DNA of 9,313 nt, from assembly GCA_030017355.1 (NCBI GenBank), contig JASEIR010000092.1, positions 1 through 9,313 of the forward strand, read 5' to 3'. Positions 6,859-9,313 of the stretch are shown in pieces (positions within the stretch are counted from its first letter, which is position 1; the number at the start of each line of letters is the position of its first letter). The translations under genes and the position numbers were made by a program. The notes below the pieces were generated by a model that saw only the letters and a list, made by a program, of their open reading frames with translations, was not told the DNA's origin and did not search any database. Source of the DNA: Actinomycetota bacterium (GTDB lineage: Bacteria > Actinomycetota > Aquicultoria > Aquicultorales > Aquicultoraceae).

Positions 6859-7928
6859 TATCCACCACCAGGGAACGATACCCCTTGTATAATCTTTGCG
6901 ATATCTGAGAATACAAAGTATACCATCAGGGTAAGAAGCAGCGCCATACCAATTGCGTTGATTATAAATGACACTCTTTTATTTATTGGTCTTCTTAATG
7001 TGCTTTCAACGCCCAGCATAGCAAGCCTTCCGCCATCTAGAGGCGGTATTGGCAGCATATTTACTATACCTATATTTATACTAATAAGACCCAAAAACCA
7101 TACATATTGCCATAGACTTTGCTCTGCAACCTTTGCTGATTGGTGAACTATCATAACTGGGCCTGCACTTTCCTTTACCAGTAGCCCTATCTTCTGTGTG
7201 ATTACAACAAATAGCGTAACAATCATAAATTTTGTGATTTCTGCTGTAGCTATAAGCCCTCTATAAAGAGCTATATGTGGCGCTAATTTTTTATAGCTAA
7301 TACTTATACCTAAAAATCCACGCCCGTTTTTATTCTGAAGCGTTGGCTTAAACGTTAAAGTCTGGTCATCACGCTTCACGATAATTGTAACTTGCTTGCC
7401 CGGTTTACTTCTTAAATTCTTAACTATATCAGTCCAGGTTTTCGTCTTCTTTCCATCTACCGAAAGAATTCGATCTCCCTTTTTTAGCCCTACTTGGTCG
7501 GCTGGACTCCCCTTGCTTATTTCACCAATAACGTTAACATTACTTGGTGCTCCTTGGCCTACTAAAATAGCAGCTATTAATACCACTGGAAAAATTAGGT
7601 TCATCAAAGGGCCAGCAAACATAATTATTGCTTTTTTCCAGCGAGGCTGAGTATCGTATTTTCTTTCAGGTGGTGTATCCTTATCTTCATCGTCTTCCTC
7701 TAGCTGAAGCTCAGATTCTACGCCAGCAAACTTCACATAACCACCAAAAGGCACTGCCGTAGCACCATATTCTGTCTCTCCCATCCTAAAAGAAAAAATC
7801 CTTGGCCCTGGCAAACCGAACATGAATTCTTTTACCTTCAAGCCCATTAACTTTCCTGCTATAAAATGGCCAAACTCATGTATAAAAATAATCAATCCTA
7901 ATCCAATTATCGCTACTAATAGGAACAC
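6858..7928 (-). CDS. rseP: Site-2 intramembrane zinc metalloprotease, RseP/RasP/Rip1 type
   Basis: This 356-residue membrane protease cuts transmembrane substrates such as anti-sigma factors or leftover signal peptides. The zinc site HEFGH lies in the first helix (His17, Glu18, His21). The third ligand is Asp298 in NMLPIPPLDGGR (290-301). A conserved FGGYVKFAG loop is at 61-69 and GPLMN at 106-110. One PDZ domain lies at about 130-195, as in Gram-positive homologues, whereas E. coli RseP has two. An acidic stretch (EEDDEDKD, 77-84) sits in the cytosolic loop. Further membrane helices lie near 107-124, 228-246, 275-292 and 320-340. The start is GTG at 7928, preceded by AAGGAGTGAT; in-frame stops lie immediately upstream, so no longer start exists. 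It is 72 bases downstream of dxr and overlaps ispG by one base. Physiological substrates are not shown by the sequence. Confidence 0.95.
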   Translation of the reverse strand: MFLLVAIIGLGLIIFIHEFGHFIAGKLMGLKVKEFMFGLPGPRIFSFRMGETEYGATAVPFGGYVKFAGVESELQLEEDDEDKDTPPERKYDTQPRWKKAIIMFAGPLMNLIFPVVLIAAILVGQGAPSNVNVIGEISKGSPADQVGLKKGDRILSVDGKKTKTWTDIVKNLRSKPGKQVTIIVKRDDQTLTFKPTLQNKNGRGFLGISISYKKLAPHIALYRGLIATAEITKFMIVTLFVVITQKIGLLVKESAGPVMIVHQSAKVAEQSLWQYVWFLGLISINIGIVNMLPIPPLDGGRLAMLGVESTLRRPINKRVSFIINAIGMALLLTLMVYFVFSDIAKIIQGVSFPGGG

Positions 7929-8000
7929 TTCTTGTTATCACTCCTTAGCTTTATCGCGGCATGTATCTTGCTTTAAGCTTCCAGCGTTAATACAGGTCAA

Positions 8001-9152
8001 TTAATGCAAGTCAATCACTTCTCTTGCTCTTGACCTAGCCCATCTTTCAGCTTCCAGCAATATACCCAAATCAAGCTCATTCCCTGCCTCATGCTCATCC
8101 ATTACTTTTTCAATTACATAGGGAATTGTTGTAAAGGAAATTTTCTTTTTCAGGAAAGCATCCACAGCTTCTTCGTTTGCCGCATTTAGAACTGCCGGAT
8201 ATGTCTTGCCCCGTTTTATTGATTCAAAAGCCAATTTAAGACATGGGAAATTCTTAATATCGGGCTTTTCGAATGTAAGCTGGGCAACTTCAATTAGATT
8301 CAGAGAAGGTAATGGCGAGGGAAGCCTTTCTGGATACGATAAAGCATATTGAATGGGTATCCTCATATCGGTTTTGCCAAGATGAGCCTTTATCGAGCCA
8401 TCTTTAAACTCAACCATTGAGTGGACGATGCTCTGTGGATGTACCACTACGTCGATTTTTTCGTAAGGCATATCAAAAAGCCAGCGGGCTTCAATAACCT
8501 CCAAGCCTTTGTTCATCAACGTTGCAGAATCAATTGTTATTTTTGGACCCATCGTCCAACGTGGATGAGCAAGTGCTTCCTCAACGGTAACTGATTTGAG
8601 GTCATTAAAACTCCTTCCTCTAAATGGACCGCCAGAGGCTGTTATAATAAGCCGTTCTACTTCGTCTTTACATTCACCAACTAAGCATTGAAATATAGCG
8701 TTATGTTCACTATCGACCGGTATAATTGTAGCGCCTGATTCTTCTTTTATCCTATTTACAATTGCACCTCCAGCAACCATCGACTCTTTGTTAGCAAGAG
8801 CTAATATCTTTCCAGCTTTTAGCGCTGATAAAGTTGATTTTAAACCAACTGAGCCAACCAGCGCATTTAGAACGATATTGGCATCTGAATATGCTGCCAG
8901 ATATTCGAGGCCGTCCAGTCCGGTAATTATCTCTATTCCTTCATAATTTTTATCTTTAAAACTTTTTGCTGCTGCCTCATCTGTAATGGCTACAACTTTT
9001 GGTTTCAATTCAGTAATTTGTTTCTCAAGCACTTTAATATTGCTTTGAACACTCAATCCAACAACTTTAAATAAGTCGGGATGCCTTTTTATAATATCTA
9101 CCGTCTGCTTTCCAATTGAGCCAGATGACCCTAAGATTACTATGTTTTTCAA
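8001..9152 (-). CDS. dxr: 1-deoxy-D-xylulose 5-phosphate reductoisomerase
   Basis: Dxr converts DXP to methylerythritol 4-phosphate with NADPH and Mn or Mg, the first committed step of the MEP pathway. The 383-residue protein has the usual family length. NADPH binding is shown by GSSGSIG at 8-14 near the N-terminus. The active site includes NKES (121-124), metal ligands Asp147 and Glu149 in PVDSEH, and LMNKGLEVIEA (212-222) containing Asn214, Lys215 and Glu218; HPQSIVH is at 238-244. The start is TTG at 9152: the dinucleotide-binding motif must sit close to the N-terminus, no ATG is available there, and GAGGT (9162-9166) is 9 bases upstream. It opens the minus-strand group dxr-rseP-ispG-proS. 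Many bacteria have cdsA and uppS before dxr. Here at least 161 bases of repeat-rich spacer separate dxr from whatever lies upstream. Confidence 0.97.
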   Translation of the reverse strand: MKNIVILGSSGSIGKQTVDIIKRHPDLFKVVGLSVQSNIKVLEKQITELKPKVVAITDEAAAKSFKDKNYEGIEIITGLDGLEYLAAYSDANIVLNALVGSVGLKSTLSALKAGKILALANKESMVAGGAIVNRIKEESGATIIPVDSEHNAIFQCLVGECKDEVERLIITASGGPFRGRSFNDLKSVTVEEALAHPRWTMGPKITIDSATLMNKGLEVIEARWLFDMPYEKIDVVVHPQSIVHSMVEFKDGSIKAHLGKTDMRIPIQYALSYPERLPSPLPSLNLIEVAQLTFEKPDIKNFPCLKLAFESIKRGKTYPAVLNAANEEAVDAFLKKKISFTTIPYVIEKVMDEHEAGNELDLGILLEAERWARSRAREVIDLH

Positions 9153-9187
9153 TATCTCTTTACCTCATTAATATAATTATCAACCGC

Positions 9188-9237
9188 CGCTTTAGGCTCC
9201 TTCGGAGCCTGACCGCCGACCGCCGACCGCCGCTAAA
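9188..9237. repeat. GC-rich heptamer/palindrome element upstream of dxr (right copy)
   Basis: Read on the minus strand it starts with TTTAGCGGCGGTCGGCGGTC, identical to bases 1-20 of the window. It continues with another GGTC heptamer and the 17-nt palindrome at 9194-9210 (core GGCTCCTTCGGAGCC on the plus strand), then AAAGCGGCGG. It is therefore an inverted copy of the left-end element, with one palindrome instead of two. The palindrome ends 41 bases before the dxr start codon, so the element lies in, or immediately upstream of, the dxr leader. Confidence 0.85.
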
Positions 9238-9291
9238 GCAATTCAAAATTAAAAATTAAAAATGCAAAATTGCAATTCAAAATTAAAAATT
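9238..9291. repeat. AT-rich direct repeat, two copies of a 20-mer
   Basis: GCAATTCAAAATTAAAAATT occurs at 9238-9257 and again at 9272-9291, a 34-bp period. The gap contains AAAATGCAAAA, and AATTGCAATT at 9268-9277 is a short palindrome. The stretch is almost free of G and C and directly abuts the GC-rich element, giving an abrupt composition change. No gene is visible from 9153 to 9313; the window ends inside this spacer. Confidence 0.8.
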
Positions 9292-9313
9292 GATATATAG
9301 CTCTAAAGTGCTT

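Noticed and set aside
6610..7146. 178-codon plus-strand open frame across the ispG/rseP junction
   Set aside because: It lies opposite two well-supported genes, and its hydrophobic character mirrors the RseP membrane helices on the other strand.
7929..8000. Promoter between dxr and rseP (TTGACC near 7995-8000)
   Set aside because: A -35-like hexamer exists, but the sequence about 17 bp downstream (CTTAAA) is a poor -10 element. Read-through from dxr is simpler.
9170..9181. -10 elements TATATT or GATAAT for dxr
   Set aside because: Neither has a -35 element at the right distance because the GC-rich palindrome occupies that place. TATATT would start transcription at or inside the ribosome site. 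AT-rich DNA gives such matches by chance.
1..9237. Composite transposon or genomic island bounded by the inverted repeat copies
   Set aside because: No transposase, integrase or target-site duplication is visible, and the segment includes essential chromosomal genes (dxr, ispG, proS). Dispersed repeats explain the copies better.

Overview
The window is a moderately AT-rich bacterial chromosomal segment. It holds eight protein genes in two convergent groups, with repeat-rich intergenic DNA at both ends. The gene order dxr-rseP-ispG-proS, the single-PDZ site-2 protease and the strong Shine-Dalgarno sites recall Gram-positive-type anaerobes (Clostridia-like Firmicutes or deep Actinobacteriota). 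This placement is inference; no marker in the window settles it.

Left end (1-349): a GC-rich block of heptamer repeats carrying two copies of a 17-nt palindrome, then a 30-bp tandem repeat (about 2.6 copies), a small AT-flanked hairpin, and a well-formed promoter and operator. Plus-strand group (350-3320): cadC (ArsR/SmtB metal sensor), cadA (P1B-type Zn/Cd/Pb ATPase with two N-terminal heavy-metal domains) and a 64-residue two-cluster ferredoxin-like protein. The three genes are tightly packed and probably form one metal-inducible operon. CadC has cysteines and alpha-5 ligands at the same residue numbers as plasmid pI258 CadC, and the site overlapping the transcription start matches the SmtB/CzrA half-site pattern.

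Minus-strand group (9152 down to 3307): dxr, rseP, ispG, proS and a family 2 glycosyltransferase, closely spaced and without an obvious internal terminator. dxr and ispG are two steps of the MEP isoprenoid pathway. RseP is an intramembrane protease and ProS charges tRNA-Pro. The glycosyltransferase ends inside the last codons of the ferredoxin-like gene, so the two groups collide with a 14-bp overlap.

Right end (9153-9313): the spacer upstream of dxr contains the same GC-rich heptamer/palindrome element as the left end, in opposite orientation, followed by AT-rich direct repeats. The genes between the two copies are ordinary chromosomal genes and no transposase is present, so the element looks like a dispersed repeat family rather than the ends of a transposon. 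The least ordinary items are this repeat family, the ferredoxin-like gene attached to the cad operon, and the 30-bp identity between the two metal-binding domains of CadA.
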